NCBI GenBank assembly: GCA_015521685.1 | Contig: WANT01000041.1 | Coordinates: 1 to 64,000, forward strand | Reading direction: 5' to 3' | Source: Aeropyrum sp. | Lineage (GTDB): Archaea; Thermoproteota; Thermoprotei_A; Sulfolobales; Acidilobaceae | Length of the DNA stretch: 64,000 nucleotides | Shown here: piece after piece, positions 31,522 to 40,958 of the stretch | Position numbering within the stretch: position 1 is the stretch's first letter | How the letters are laid out: every line of letters begins with the position of its first letter | Made by a program: the position numbers and the translations under genes | Notes under the pieces: generated by a model | Seen by the model: only the letters and a program-made list of their open reading frames with translations | Database searches by the model: none | What the model was told of the DNA's origin: nothing

Positions 31522-33936
31522 TTGTTGCCCAGCGAATCTATAGAGGTCTCGTTCCAGCTTCTCGACGTCTCCTACGAGATGAGGGGGAACGTTCCCTTCA
31601 TAGTCATGTGGGGTAGGAGCGATCGTGAAGAGAGGATAGTAGTTTTCCACGACAAGTTCCGCCCCTACTTCTACATCCTTCCAGACGGCTCTGTGCCACT
31701 CGACGAGCTGTCTGGCATGGTGAGGAGGCTCTCGAAGCCCTCTAGCCCTATAACCAGAGTCGAGCGGGTGAGGAGGAGGTTTATTGGCCGCGAGGTCGAG
31801 GTGCTGAGGGTCGAGACTGTTGTCCCCGCCAGCGTTAGGGAGTATAGGGAGGCCGCCAGAAGGCTCGGAGGAGTTAGGGATGTGCTCGAGGCTGATATCC
31901 CGTTCGCGCTGAGATTCGTGATAGACTATAACCTGTATCCCTTGAGGTGGTATAAGGCTGTAGTCTCCGAGGTGAGGCCGCCGTCGGGGTATAGGGTTGA
32001 TAGGGCCTTCAATCTTCTAGGTGACATCGAGGAAGACGAGAGTAGGGCTAGAGTAGACCCGCTGGAGGGGCTTAGGACTCTGGCTTTCGATATAGAGGTC
32101 TACAGTCGCATGAGGACTCCTGACCCTAAGAGGGATCCTGTGATCATGATAGGGCTCCAGCTTCTGGGAGGAGAGGTGGAGGTCCTCGAGGCGAGCAACG
32201 GTAGGGACAGGGTCGTTATCGAAAGATTTATCGAGAAGCTGTTAGAGGTGGATCCAGACATAATAGTTGGCTACAACCAGAACAGGTTCGACTGGCCATA
32301 CCTGGTTGAGCGTGCAAAGGTTCATGGTATCAGGCTGGCTGTGGGGAGGAGGAGTGTTGAGCCGCAGCCCGGCCTCTACGGCCACTACTCGGTTTCGGGC
32401 AGGCTAAACGTAGACCTTCTAGACTTCGCCGAAAGCCTGTACGAGGTGAAGGTTAAGACGCTAGAGGAGGTGGCCGACTACCTGGGAGTTGTGAGCAAGG
32501 AGGAGAGGGTGACGCTAGAGTGGTGGCAGATAGGTGAGTATTGGGACGACCCGTCAAAGAGGCCCCTCCTAAGGAGGTACCTTATGGATGACGTCAGATC
32601 GACTAGCGGTCTCGCAGAGAAATTCCTCCCGTTCGGCGCTCAGCTGTCCCAGGTCTCGGGGCTCCCCTTAGACCAGGTGATGGCTGCTAGTGTTGGATTC
32701 AGGCTCGAGTGGAGGCTAATCAGGGAGGCGGCAAAGCTGGGCGAGCTGGTGCCTAACAGGGTTGAGAGGGGTGAGGGCCGCTACACTGGGGCTATAGTGT
32801 TGAGGCCCAAGCCAGGTATACATGAGGGGATAGCTGTCCTCGACTTTGCAAGCATGTACCCCAACATAATGGTGAAGTACAACGTAAGCCCCGATACCCT
32901 GGTGAAACCCGGGGAGCCCTATAGCGAGGATGAGGTTAACACCGCTCCAGAGGTAGGTCATAAGTTCAGGAAAAGTCCGCCAGGGTTCTTCAAAAAGATC
33001 CTAGAGAGGTTTTTGGGTTGGCGTAGGGATATCAGGAGGGAGATGTCCAAGTACGAGCCAGGCAGCCCCGAGTATAGGCTGCTGGATGAGAGGCAGAAGG
33101 CGATAAAGCTACTAGCCAACGCTAGCTATGGCTACATGGGCTGGCCTAACGCCAGATGGTACTGCAGGGAGTGCGCTGAAGCTGTCACAGCCTGGGGTAG
33201 GAACACTATTAGGACTGCGATAGCAAAGGCCAGGGAGCTGGGGCTTGAGGTCATCTACGGCGATACTGACAGTCTCTTCGTGAAGCACGACCCCTCCCGT
33301 ATTGAAATGCTGGTTAAGTTCGTAGAGGAGGAGCTAGGGTTCGACATCAAGATAGACAAGATCTACAGAAGGGTGTTCTTCACAGAGGCGAAGAAACGTT
33401 ATGTAGGGCTCACTGAGGACGGAAAAATCGACATCGTCGGCTTCGAGGCTGTCAGGGGAGACTGGAGCGAGCTAGCCAAGGAGACGCAGTTCAAGGTGGC
33501 CGAGATAGTCTTAAAGACGGGCAGCGTGGATGAGGCGGTTGCCTATGTCAGGAGAGTTATAGACAGGCTAAGGAGGGGGGACTTCGATGTGAAGGAGCTG
33601 ACCATCTGGAAGACGCTAACTCGGCCACCCAGCATGTATGAAGCTAGGCAGCCTCACGTAGCCGCCGCCATACTCATGGAGAGAAGCGGGATTAGAGTCG
33701 AGCCAGGAGCCAAGATAGGCTTTGTCATCGTGAGAGGGTCAGGCCCCCTATACAAGAGGGCCAAGCCATACTTCATGGCTGAGAAGAGCGAGATAGACGT
33801 GGAGTACTATATAGACAAGCAAATAATCCCTGCCTCACTTAGAATCCTCTCCTACTTCGGCGTGACTGAGAAGAGGCTAAAGAGCGGCGGTAGGCAGAGC
33901 AGCCTACTAGACTTTCTGGGGGGAAGAAAAAGGTGA
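31522..33936 (+). CDS. Family B DNA polymerase
   Basis: Exo I 'TLAFDIEVYS', Pol motif A 'VLDFASMYPNIM', motif B 'KLLANASYGYMGW', motif C 'VIYGDTDSLF'. Confidence 0.98.
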   Translation: MLPSESIEVSFQLLDVSYEMRGNVPFIVMWGRSDREERIVVFHDKFRPYFYILPDGSVPLDELSGMVRRLSKPSSPITRVERVRRRFIGREVEVLRVETVVPASVREYREAARRLGGVRDVLEADIPFALRFVIDYNLYPLRWYKAVVSEVRPPSGYRVDRAFNLLGDIEEDESRARVDPLEGLRTLAFDIEVYSRMRTPDPKRDPVIMIGLQLLGGEVEVLEASNGRDRVVIERFIEKLLEVDPDIIVGYNQNRFDWPYLVERAKVHGIRLAVGRRSVEPQPGLYGHYSVSGRLNVDLLDFAESLYEVKVKTLEEVADYLGVVSKEERVTLEWWQIGEYWDDPSKRPLLRRYLMDDVRSTSGLAEKFLPFGAQLSQVSGLPLDQVMAASVGFRLEWRLIREAAKLGELVPNRVERGEGRYTGAIVLRPKPGIHEGIAVLDFASMYPNIMVKYNVSPDTLVKPGEPYSEDEVNTAPEVGHKFRKSPPGFFKKILERFLGWRRDIRREMSKYEPGSPEYRLLDERQKAIKLLANASYGYMGWPNARWYCRECAEAVTAWGRNTIRTAIAKARELGLEVIYGDTDSLFVKHDPSRIEMLVKFVEEELGFDIKIDKIYRRVFFTEAKKRYVGLTEDGKIDIVGFEAVRGDWSELAKETQFKVAEIVLKTGSVDEAVAYVRRVIDRLRRGDFDVKELTIWKTLTRPPSMYEARQPHVAAAILMERSGIRVEPGAKIGFVIVRGSGPLYKRAKPYFMAEKSEIDVEYYIDKQIIPASLRILSYFGVTEKRLKSGGRQSSLLDFLGGRKR

Positions 33937-34005
33937 CTGCCGCAGATTGTTGAATCAGCGGCCACTACCCACGGGTCTCCGGCAGACACCAGAGCCCTAC
34001 AAGTT

Positions 34006-35262
34006 CTATAGTATGTCGCTGAAGGTGAGGAACTTGACGCTGGTTGGTTTGTGTGTTATCTTGTTGCCTATCCTGTTGCCGATTATCAGGCTGACACCTT
34101 TCTCCGCAGCTATATCCAGTAGCCTCTGGGTTATTATTCCATCGAAGACCACCGCATAGATCTCTCCGTGACTCGACTTGCCTATGAAGTCGTAGAGCTC
34201 TCTCACCTTGAGCCTAGCAACCTCCCTCCACTCACGGTCGTAGACCACGGCCTCGAGAGTCCCCTTTAGCTCTTTCGCGGTATCAAGCACCGACTTCGGT
34301 ATCGTGAACTTAGTCACTGCTGGCTTCTCCTCTTCGGCTTTCTCACGCTGCACCGCCTCCTCCTGGGGCTTCGCCTCAGGCTCTGCAGAGGGGGTTCCCG
34401 GCTCTCCAGCCTCCTGGCCTGCCGCAAGCCCTAGCTCTCTTACAACTACCTCCGCTGGCTTCATCTGGCTCAGCGCCTGCGCTATTTCACGCCCCGTCAG
34501 GTGCTCGACCTCCTTGCCTTCTGGCGCTCTTGCCACGTAGTCCACCTTCAGCTGCGGGAGTATGTTCCTGAGTATAAGCTCCCCTCCTCTATCGCCATCC
34601 ACGAATAGTATGACCTTCTTTGACTTAGCTAGCTCCCTCAGCGTTTCAGGGACCTTCTCCCTAGCCCCTCCTATAGCTACTACGTTCGTGTATCCGTACC
34701 TCAGTAGTGTGTTGACGTCTGACCTGCCCTCCACTACTATTATAGTGTCGGCCTTCTCGACGCCCGGGCCTGCCGGCAACTTCTCCGGCCCGTACTCCAC
34801 CAGCTTGGCTAGCTGCACCCTAGCGTGCTCCTCCTGGAGCACCTCCTTTATAACCTCCCTTATGTCCGGCTCCCTCTCCCTCATCATCTTCAGCAGCTCT
34901 CTAGCCCTTTGCTTGATTTTCTCGAGCTTCTCGATCCTCAGGTCCTTGATCTCCTCCACCCTGATCTTGGCGTTATAAGGCCCGATCTTGTCTATTGTCT
35001 CAAGCATAGCGGCGACTATTGCTGTCTCAACCCTGCTGAGGTTGCTCGGCACGCTAAGAGTGCCAACAGTCTTGGTGCCCTGATACTTTAGGTCGACGTG
35101 TATCCTGCCCAGCTTGTCCTTATTCTGAAGCTCCTCCAGACTGTAGTCAGAGCCTAGGAGGCCCTCAGTCTGGCCGAATATGGCTCCAATCACGTCGTGC
35201 TTCTCGACCCTGCCGTCTACCTCTATCCTAGCCTTAATCAGGTACTTCACGGCCAACACCAC
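34006..35262 (-). CDS. dnaG: Archaeal DnaG-type primase
   Basis: TOPRIM 'ADTIIVVEGRSDVNTLLRYGYTNVVAIGG...VILFVDGDRGGELILRNI'; archaeal DnaG N terminus 'KYLIKARIEVDGRVEKHDVIGAIFGQTEGLLG'. Confidence 0.97.
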   Translation of the reverse strand: MVLAVKYLIKARIEVDGRVEKHDVIGAIFGQTEGLLGSDYSLEELQNKDKLGRIHVDLKYQGTKTVGTLSVPSNLSRVETAIVAAMLETIDKIGPYNAKIRVEEIKDLRIEKLEKIKQRARELLKMMREREPDIREVIKEVLQEEHARVQLAKLVEYGPEKLPAGPGVEKADTIIVVEGRSDVNTLLRYGYTNVVAIGGAREKVPETLRELAKSKKVILFVDGDRGGELILRNILPQLKVDYVARAPEGKEVEHLTGREIAQALSQMKPAEVVVRELGLAAGQEAGEPGTPSAEPEAKPQEEAVQREKAEEEKPAVTKFTIPKSVLDTAKELKGTLEAVVYDREWREVARLKVRELYDFIGKSSHGEIYAVVFDGIITQRLLDIAAEKGVSLIIGNRIGNKITHKPTSVKFLTFSDIL

Positions 35263-35396
35263 CTCCTGTCTGGCCAGCCTCGCGGGCCTTAGAGTAGAGG
35301 GCCTGCGAGTCCTCCCTTCAGCCCTGGGCTGTCTCCAGTCTTCTTATTGAGGCTCCGGGAGGGGTTATTTGCCTCAAGCACAGTAGCAGCCTCCAC

Positions 35397-36551
35397 GTGT
35401 TTAGGATTAAAGAATACAGGATCCAACCAATCCTATCTCCTGGCAGGGTATGTGGGGGCTGGTTTCAAGTGGATGTTGACAGGAGGTTGGAGCTAATAGC
35501 TAGGAATACTGTTGAGGTTGTGACCAGGGAGGAGCTTAGGGAGAAGCTCGAGTCTGGGGTTAAGCTGAAGGGCTACATTGGCTACGAGCCCAGCGGTATA
35601 GTCCATATAGGCTGGCTTGTGTGGATTTTCAAGGTTAAGGACCTAGTGGATGCGGGAGTCGACTTCACGGTCCTAGAGGCCACGTGGCACGCTTACATAA
35701 ACGACAAGCTAGGCGGCGATCTGGGCCTGATAAGGATGGCGTCCAGGATAGTAAGGAAGATCCTAAGCGCCTCAGGAGTGCCAGAGGGCTCTGTTAGGTA
35801 TGTGGACGCCGAGGACCTCGCTTCCGATAAGGACTACTGGGCACTCTTGATAAGATCCGCAAAGTCTGCATCCCTAGCCAGAATAAGGAGAGCCCTAACC
35901 ATAATGGGGCGTAGGGCTGAGGAGGCCGAGATCGACTCCTCCAAGATAATCTACCCTCTCATGCAGGTCTCAGACATCTTCTATCTAGACCTGGACATAG
36001 CCCTAGGTGGGATGGACCAGAGGAAGGCTCACATGCTAGCCCGCGACATAGCGGAGAAGGTAGGCAGGAAGAAGCCAGTCGCACTCCACACACCCATCAT
36101 ATCAAGCCTCCAAGGGCCTGGGCGCATGGAAGCTGGAGGGGAGGTTGACGAGGTCCTCGCCGAGGTTAAGATGAGCAAGTCGAAGCCAGAGACAGCCGTC
36201 TTTGTTGTTGATAGTGATGAGGACATAAGGAGGAAGCTTAGGAGGGCCTACTGCCCGCCCCGGGTTGCGGAGGGTAATCCTGTCATGGAGATCGCTAGAT
36301 ATCTTCTCTTCGCTAGGGAAGGCTTCACCCTCAAGGTCGACAGGCCAGCAAAGTACGGGGGCCCCGTAGAGTATAACAGCTACAGCGAGCTGGAGAGGGA
36401 CTACACTAGTGGCTCCCTACACCCGCTGGACCTAAAGAACGCCGTGGCTGAGAGCCTCATAGACGTTGTGAGGCCTCTCAGAGAGGCTATTCTAGGCGAT
36501 AGAGAGCTAGCCGAGGCTGTAAGGCTAATAGAGTCTAGGGTCTCTAGATAG
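35397..36551 (+). CDS. tyrS: Tyrosyl-tRNA synthetase (archaeal type)
   Basis: 'GYEPSGIVHIGW' HIGH motif, 'VKMSKSKPETAVFVVD' KMSKS motif; true start probably internal (near VDVDRRLELI). Confidence 0.93.
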   Translation: MFRIKEYRIQPILSPGRVCGGWFQVDVDRRLELIARNTVEVVTREELREKLESGVKLKGYIGYEPSGIVHIGWLVWIFKVKDLVDAGVDFTVLEATWHAYINDKLGGDLGLIRMASRIVRKILSASGVPEGSVRYVDAEDLASDKDYWALLIRSAKSASLARIRRALTIMGRRAEEAEIDSSKIIYPLMQVSDIFYLDLDIALGGMDQRKAHMLARDIAEKVGRKKPVALHTPIISSLQGPGRMEAGGEVDEVLAEVKMSKSKPETAVFVVDSDEDIRRKLRRAYCPPRVAEGNPVMEIARYLLFAREGFTLKVDRPAKYGGPVEYNSYSELERDYTSGSLHPLDLKNAVAESLIDVVRPLREAILGDRELAEAVRLIESRVSR

Positions 36552-36586
36552 GGAGCCCAGCCGAGGAACTGGAGGGGGCGTAGTGG

Positions 36587-37981
36587 CTAGACGCCGCATA
36601 TACAAGCGCCCAGATCCCCGCCGAACCCTTTCTTCTTGAGTTCTAGGAATTTCTCTATTAACCCTCTGTGGCTGGGCCTGGAGGAGACTATCCTGTCTAT
36701 TATGCCTGACCTCCTCATAACCTCTATCTCCCAGCTCCTGAGTGCGAAGCATATGTAGCAGCCTATCCTATAGAAGCCAGCCTCATAGAGCGGGTTTAGA
36801 GGCAGGCCCCTGGACATTATGTATAGCTGCACGTGGCTACCGCTCCACATCTTTATAGGGGATAGCACGGGGTATCCCAGCTTCTCGTCACGCCTAAGCA
36901 CAGGTCTCCTGCCCCTCCTCTCCGACTCTCCATCCCTATCACCCGTGACCACTATCGTCTTCCCCTTAGCCACTGATCTGAAGCCCCTCCTGAGTGCGTC
37001 TAACTTCCTCCCAGTACACCACCTATAATCCGGGTCCGGCATGGGCATGCCCTCGATAAGCAGCCCCTCATCCACATCTGCCTTAACAACAGTCAGATCG
37101 ACCCCTAGCTTCGACGCAACTCTCTCCACATACTCGGCGTTCTCTAGGAAGTCTATGCCCGTGTCGACGTAGACAGCCCTAACAGCCTCCCTACCGAAGG
37201 CATTAACCGCTAGTACTAGAGCTGCTGTCGAGTCCTTACCGCCGCTCCAGGGCACTATCACCGTGTCGACGTCACCCGCCAGGTATCTGGCAGCCTCAGA
37301 CGAGCGGGACTCTAGGATGTCTAGAGCCTCTAGGTTCGACTCCAACATCGAGCCAATGCTTAGCCCCTCAGGTCTAACGCCCCGGTATAGCTTCCCCACT
37401 GGTAGTGGCTTCTCGCGCAGTATCCTCAGCTCCCCTACAGGCCTGCGTCCTGCATATACGAGGTGGCTCCCTCCCTGCATCTTGTACAGTAGAGCGGCTT
37501 CCCCTAGAGAACGCTGCATGAAGAGGGAGAGGGTCTTAGCCCCCCTCCCATAGACTATGAAGCTGTCTCCCTGGGGAGTGATTGGAGCGCCCTCCAGCTC
37601 CTCGGCCCCAGGCCATCTGGATAGGGTGACCGAGCCTTCTCTCCACGAGGCTCTCAGCCTTATCCTTGCCCTCGCCTCCGTCAATGCGGCCTGTATGGCT
37701 TCTATCCTGAGATTCCTAACCTTTGAGCCCCTCACCACGACAACCTCAGAGAAGGGGGGTAGTGCTTCTTCGATTGCTTCGAGGTCCTCGCTGGCTAGGT
37801 CACTCCTACCCAGCAGGAAGACGGTGAAGGGCTCTGACTCCTCCTCTATAGCGTCTATAAGCCCCGAGCCCCTGACTCCTCCAAGGCTTTCAACCTTTAT
37901 ACCCCAGCCTGGCATGAACTTGGCTACCGCTGCCTCCACAGCCTTAGCGTCCTTCCTACTCCTCGCTATAACTCTTAGCAT
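36587..37981 (-). CDS. PAPS reductase-family ATP pyrophosphatase-like protein
   Basis: 'VIVPWSGGKDSTAALVLAVNAFG' PP-loop; C-terminal 'GCYICFALRSWEIEVM'. Confidence 0.85.
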   Translation of the reverse strand: MLRVIARSRKDAKAVEAAVAKFMPGWGIKVESLGGVRGSGLIDAIEEESEPFTVFLLGRSDLASEDLEAIEEALPPFSEVVVVRGSKVRNLRIEAIQAALTEARARIRLRASWREGSVTLSRWPGAEELEGAPITPQGDSFIVYGRGAKTLSLFMQRSLGEAALLYKMQGGSHLVYAGRRPVGELRILREKPLPVGKLYRGVRPEGLSIGSMLESNLEALDILESRSSEAARYLAGDVDTVIVPWSGGKDSTAALVLAVNAFGREAVRAVYVDTGIDFLENAEYVERVASKLGVDLTVVKADVDEGLLIEGMPMPDPDYRWCTGRKLDALRRGFRSVAKGKTIVVTGDRDGESERRGRRPVLRRDEKLGYPVLSPIKMWSGSHVQLYIMSRGLPLNPLYEAGFYRIGCYICFALRSWEIEVMRRSGIIDRIVSSRPSHRGLIEKFLELKKKGFGGDLGACICGV

Positions 37982-38204
37982 TTAGCTTCATCCACCCGTA
38001 AATGATCATCCCTCCCGTCCCGATAAATAGGGCTCCCACAGCTATGGATACAAGTATTAGTGTATACCTAACTATGACTAGAAGCGCCTCCTCGCCCGAG
38101 ACCATTAGGAAGTACGGGTACACAATGCCTATCGCCACGCCTAAGACCACGAATAGAACGCCAGTCAGCAGCGGCCGAGCGCTCCCGCTACTAGCCCTGA
38201 CCAC
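37956..38204 (-). CDS. Small membrane protein (2 TM), hypothetical
   Basis: 82 aa with two strong hydrophobic stretches; overlaps neighbours by ~14-26 bp in operon-like arrangement. Confidence 0.6.
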   Translation of the reverse strand: MVRASSGSARPLLTGVLFVVLGVAIGIVYPYFLMVSGEEALLVIVRYTLILVSIAVGALFIGTGGMIIYGWMKLNAKSYSEE

Positions 38205-38385
38205 TCAACCTCACCGCCCTATCAGCCCTAACCTTATCGTACAACTCCCTAGCCTTAACTATAGCCTCCTCCTCGCTATCGGCGGAGACGTTGAATACGA
38301 TCCCGCTTCCCAGCTCCCTCACTCTAAACCGCCTCTGGCCTAGTAGCAGATACTCTTCTATGATCTCGAACTCGGCGGTCAACAC
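38191..38385 (-). CDS. Small hypothetical protein
   Basis: C-terminal part of ORF 38191..38559 (VLTAEFEIIEEYLLLGQRRFRVRELGSGIVFNVSADSEEEAIVKARELYDKVR...); upstream part overlaps the divergent gene and is likely non-coding. Start approximate. Confidence 0.55.
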   Translation of the reverse strand: MLTAEFEIIEEYLLLGQRRFRVRELGSGIVFNVSADSEEEAIVKARELYDKVRADRAVRLSGQG

Positions 38386-38497
38386 ACCTCTCCCCGTGCC
38401 GCCATGCGTATATAATCCCGTGATTTCAATGGTATAAAAGGCTGAGTCCTTATAGTGAGGTGGCGTCGGCCTGCGACCCTCTAGGGTTAGGACTATA

Positions 38498-39136
38498 GTG
38501 TGGTTGGATGGCAGGCCGCAGGCGCTGAGGCTAGCTAAGAGTATGACGGGCCTCCTCATAGTACAGGGAATACGGCTGGCCGTACCGAGAGACCCGGGCC
38601 AGCCTGTGTATGGAGAGGTGTGTGTGATCCCGCCTGAAGGATCTCCAGACTATCGGTGGGCTTTAGAGACTGCCTCTAAGTCTGGCTGCAGAGGCCTTGT
38701 GGGCGACGTGGACCCTGAGCGCGCCCTCTACAAGGCTCTACACTATCCCGGCGACGGGTTCATGCAGGCTGTGATAGGTGTAGACCCGGGGAGGGAGTGT
38801 GCTGCCTCAGCCATCGCTGACGGCGTGTTGGTGTGGATGTGGAGGGGGAGATGCGCGAGTGTAGGCTTGTCTATTAAGGGCTTCCTGGATAAGGCGTCTC
38901 CCAGCGTGTTGAACATCTTCCTAGGCTCAGGTCCCAGCTTCGAGGAGGCGGAGTATAGTCTAGCCCTCGCAGGCCTCTCCTACACTATAGTGGAGGAGTG
39001 GGGCACCACGAGCATGCCCTATGATCCTCCTGGAGGGGTGTATACATCCATGCTGGATAAGGATTTACTCGCCTCGCTAACAATAGCATACCGAGGCTTG
39101 GTAGGTTGGCGAGGGCGAGCCTCCGCGAATATCTAG
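38498..39136 (+). CDS. Hypothetical protein with RNase H/RuvC-like fold signature
   Basis: 'AVIGVDPGRECAASAIADG' (DPG strand as in RuvC/YqgF-like folds) and C-terminal 'DKDLLASLTIAYRG'. Start may be ATG at 38543. Confidence 0.6.
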   Translation: MWLDGRPQALRLAKSMTGLLIVQGIRLAVPRDPGQPVYGEVCVIPPEGSPDYRWALETASKSGCRGLVGDVDPERALYKALHYPGDGFMQAVIGVDPGRECAASAIADGVLVWMWRGRCASVGLSIKGFLDKASPSVLNIFLGSGPSFEEAEYSLALAGLSYTIVEEWGTTSMPYDPPGGVYTSMLDKDLLASLTIAYRGLVGWRGRASANI

Positions 39137-40404
39137 CGAGGATAGGCTTCAGGCGTGTAGAGGGAGTTGTATCCAGGCGGTTCGAACTAGCGCGAATTAT
39201 AGCCGAGACCGAGGGCTGCGGCCCAGCGCTCGTGATGAGCGTTGAAGGCGTGGACCAGCCCGTGGCAGCTAACATAATTGACACTAGGGAGAAGCTACAC
39301 ACCGCTCTAGGCGTTTCAAGCGATGCCGAAGCCTATTCCAAGCTGTCCAAGTCCTCTAACAGCCCCGGGAAGCTCTCGAAGTCCAGGGCTCCCGGCATTG
39401 AGGAGGCCCCCAGAGGACTATGGTCACTGCCTGCAGCGCTCTTCTACGAAGGCGAGGCTGGCCACTACATATCCTCATCAATAATCATAGCCTGCTATGA
39501 GGGTGTGTGCAACGCCAGCATCCACAGGCTACTGGTGCTGGACGAGGATAGAGCTGCAATTAGGATTGTGCCTAGGCACTTATGGCACCTATACCGGAGA
39601 GCCAGATCTGGGGGCGAGGACCTGCCAGTCACGATAGTCATCGGCGTGCACCCAGCGGTTATGCTAGCAGCGGCCACAAGCCCCCCTCTAGGGGTTTTCG
39701 AGCTAGAGGTAGCGGCCAGCCTTCTAGGGGGAGAGCTAGAGGTGTTCGAGAGCCCTATCCATGGTAACCCCGTCCCAGCAGGCTCGGGAGCCTTGGTAGA
39801 GGCTAGGATTACAGGCGAGACTGTTGACGAGGGGCCCTACGTGGATGCTGTTATGACTTACGATAGAGTCAGGAAACAACCAGTCGTCAGAGTTGATGGT
39901 GTCTATGTCGACCCCGATGAGTATTCCTACGTTATAATGGGCGGTGGTATGGACCACACGACCCTCATGGGCTTCCCCAGGGAGGCAAGCATTTGGGAGG
40001 CCGTGCGGAGGGCTGTGCCCCGCGTAGCTGCGGTAAGGCTGACCCACGCAAGCGGCGGCTGGCTCCACGCAGTAGTGTCTATAGAGAAGCAACACGAGGG
40101 GGATGCTAAGACCGCTATCATGGCCGCGTTCGCAGCCCACCCCAGCCTGAAGCACGTTGTTGTGGTTGACAGCGATATAGATGTAGACGATCCTACACAG
40201 GTAGAGTGGGCGATCGCCACCAGGTTCCAGGCCCACAAGGACCTCGTGGTCATACCTAGTGCGAGAGGCTCCACCCTAGACCCCAGCTCTCAGGACGGCC
40301 TCACTAGCAAGATGGGTATCGACGCAACAAAGCCCATCACAGGAGGGCGTGGGTTCGAGAGGGGGAGGATACCCGGGTTCACGGGTAGGAGGTCCTGTGG
40401 CTAG
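39106..40404 (+). CDS. UbiD family decarboxylase; candidate trans-anhydromevalonate 5-phosphate decarboxylase
   Basis: UbiD family sequence (SLREYLARIG..., 'DSDIDVDDPTQVEWAIATRFQAHKDLVVIP'); functional refinement inferred from AcnX genes ~6 kb away. Confidence 0.9.
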   Translation: MARASLREYLARIGFRRVEGVVSRRFELARIIAETEGCGPALVMSVEGVDQPVAANIIDTREKLHTALGVSSDAEAYSKLSKSSNSPGKLSKSRAPGIEEAPRGLWSLPAALFYEGEAGHYISSSIIIACYEGVCNASIHRLLVLDEDRAAIRIVPRHLWHLYRRARSGGEDLPVTIVIGVHPAVMLAAATSPPLGVFELEVAASLLGGELEVFESPIHGNPVPAGSGALVEARITGETVDEGPYVDAVMTYDRVRKQPVVRVDGVYVDPDEYSYVIMGGGMDHTTLMGFPREASIWEAVRRAVPRVAAVRLTHASGGWLHAVVSIEKQHEGDAKTAIMAAFAAHPSLKHVVVVDSDIDVDDPTQVEWAIATRFQAHKDLVVIPSARGSTLDPSSQDGLTSKMGIDATKPITGGRGFERGRIPGFTGRRSCG

Positions 40405-40415
40405 GTGGTCTCGGG

Positions 40416-40886
40416 GTGCCTAGACTCTACCCTGGGCAGCCTGTCGTGGGTGTTGGATGCCTGGTCATTAGGGATGGTAAGATACTATTGGTCAGGAGGA
40501 GGTATCCGCCCAGCAGCGGTACGTGGAGCATACCAGGAGGCCACGTCGGCGTGGGGGAGACCCTCTTCGATGCCGCCGTGAGAGAGCTTGAGGAAGAGAC
40601 TGGGCTCAAAGGCCGCCCCCTAGGGGTGGCTAACATTGATGAAGCTATTACAGTAGACCAGACCGGAGTAAGGTACCACTACGTGCTAGTAACGGTGCTA
40701 TTGGAGGCTGAGGATGGAGATCCAAAAGCTGGGGGCGATGCGAGCGACGCAGGATTCTTCAGCTTCGACGAGGCCCGCAGACTCAGGCTGGCGCCATCAA
40801 CTGAGGGGCTTCTGGAGAAGATAGAGAAAGGCTTGGTTTGCATGGATAGGCCCCTAGTGCCCCGCAGGTACTCGCCGGGAGACTAG
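40416..40886 (+). CDS. NUDIX hydrolase
   Basis: Nudix box GGHVGVGETLFDAAVRELEEETGL. Confidence 0.95.
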   Translation: MPRLYPGQPVVGVGCLVIRDGKILLVRRRYPPSSGTWSIPGGHVGVGETLFDAAVRELEEETGLKGRPLGVANIDEAITVDQTGVRYHYVLVTVLLEAEDGDPKAGGDASDAGFFSFDEARRLRLAPSTEGLLEKIEKGLVCMDRPLVPRRYSPGD

Positions 40887-40958
40887 GGGTACTAGAGGCT
40901 TAGGATCGGCCAACAGTTAACAGCTCGTTACACCTACTCTTCTAGGTGGTGTCTGGGA

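Noticed and set aside
38498-38559. N-terminal extension of the minus-strand ORF 38191..38559
   Set aside because: The first ~58 codons overlap the divergent + strand gene and look non-coding; a GTG internal start near 38385 fits better.
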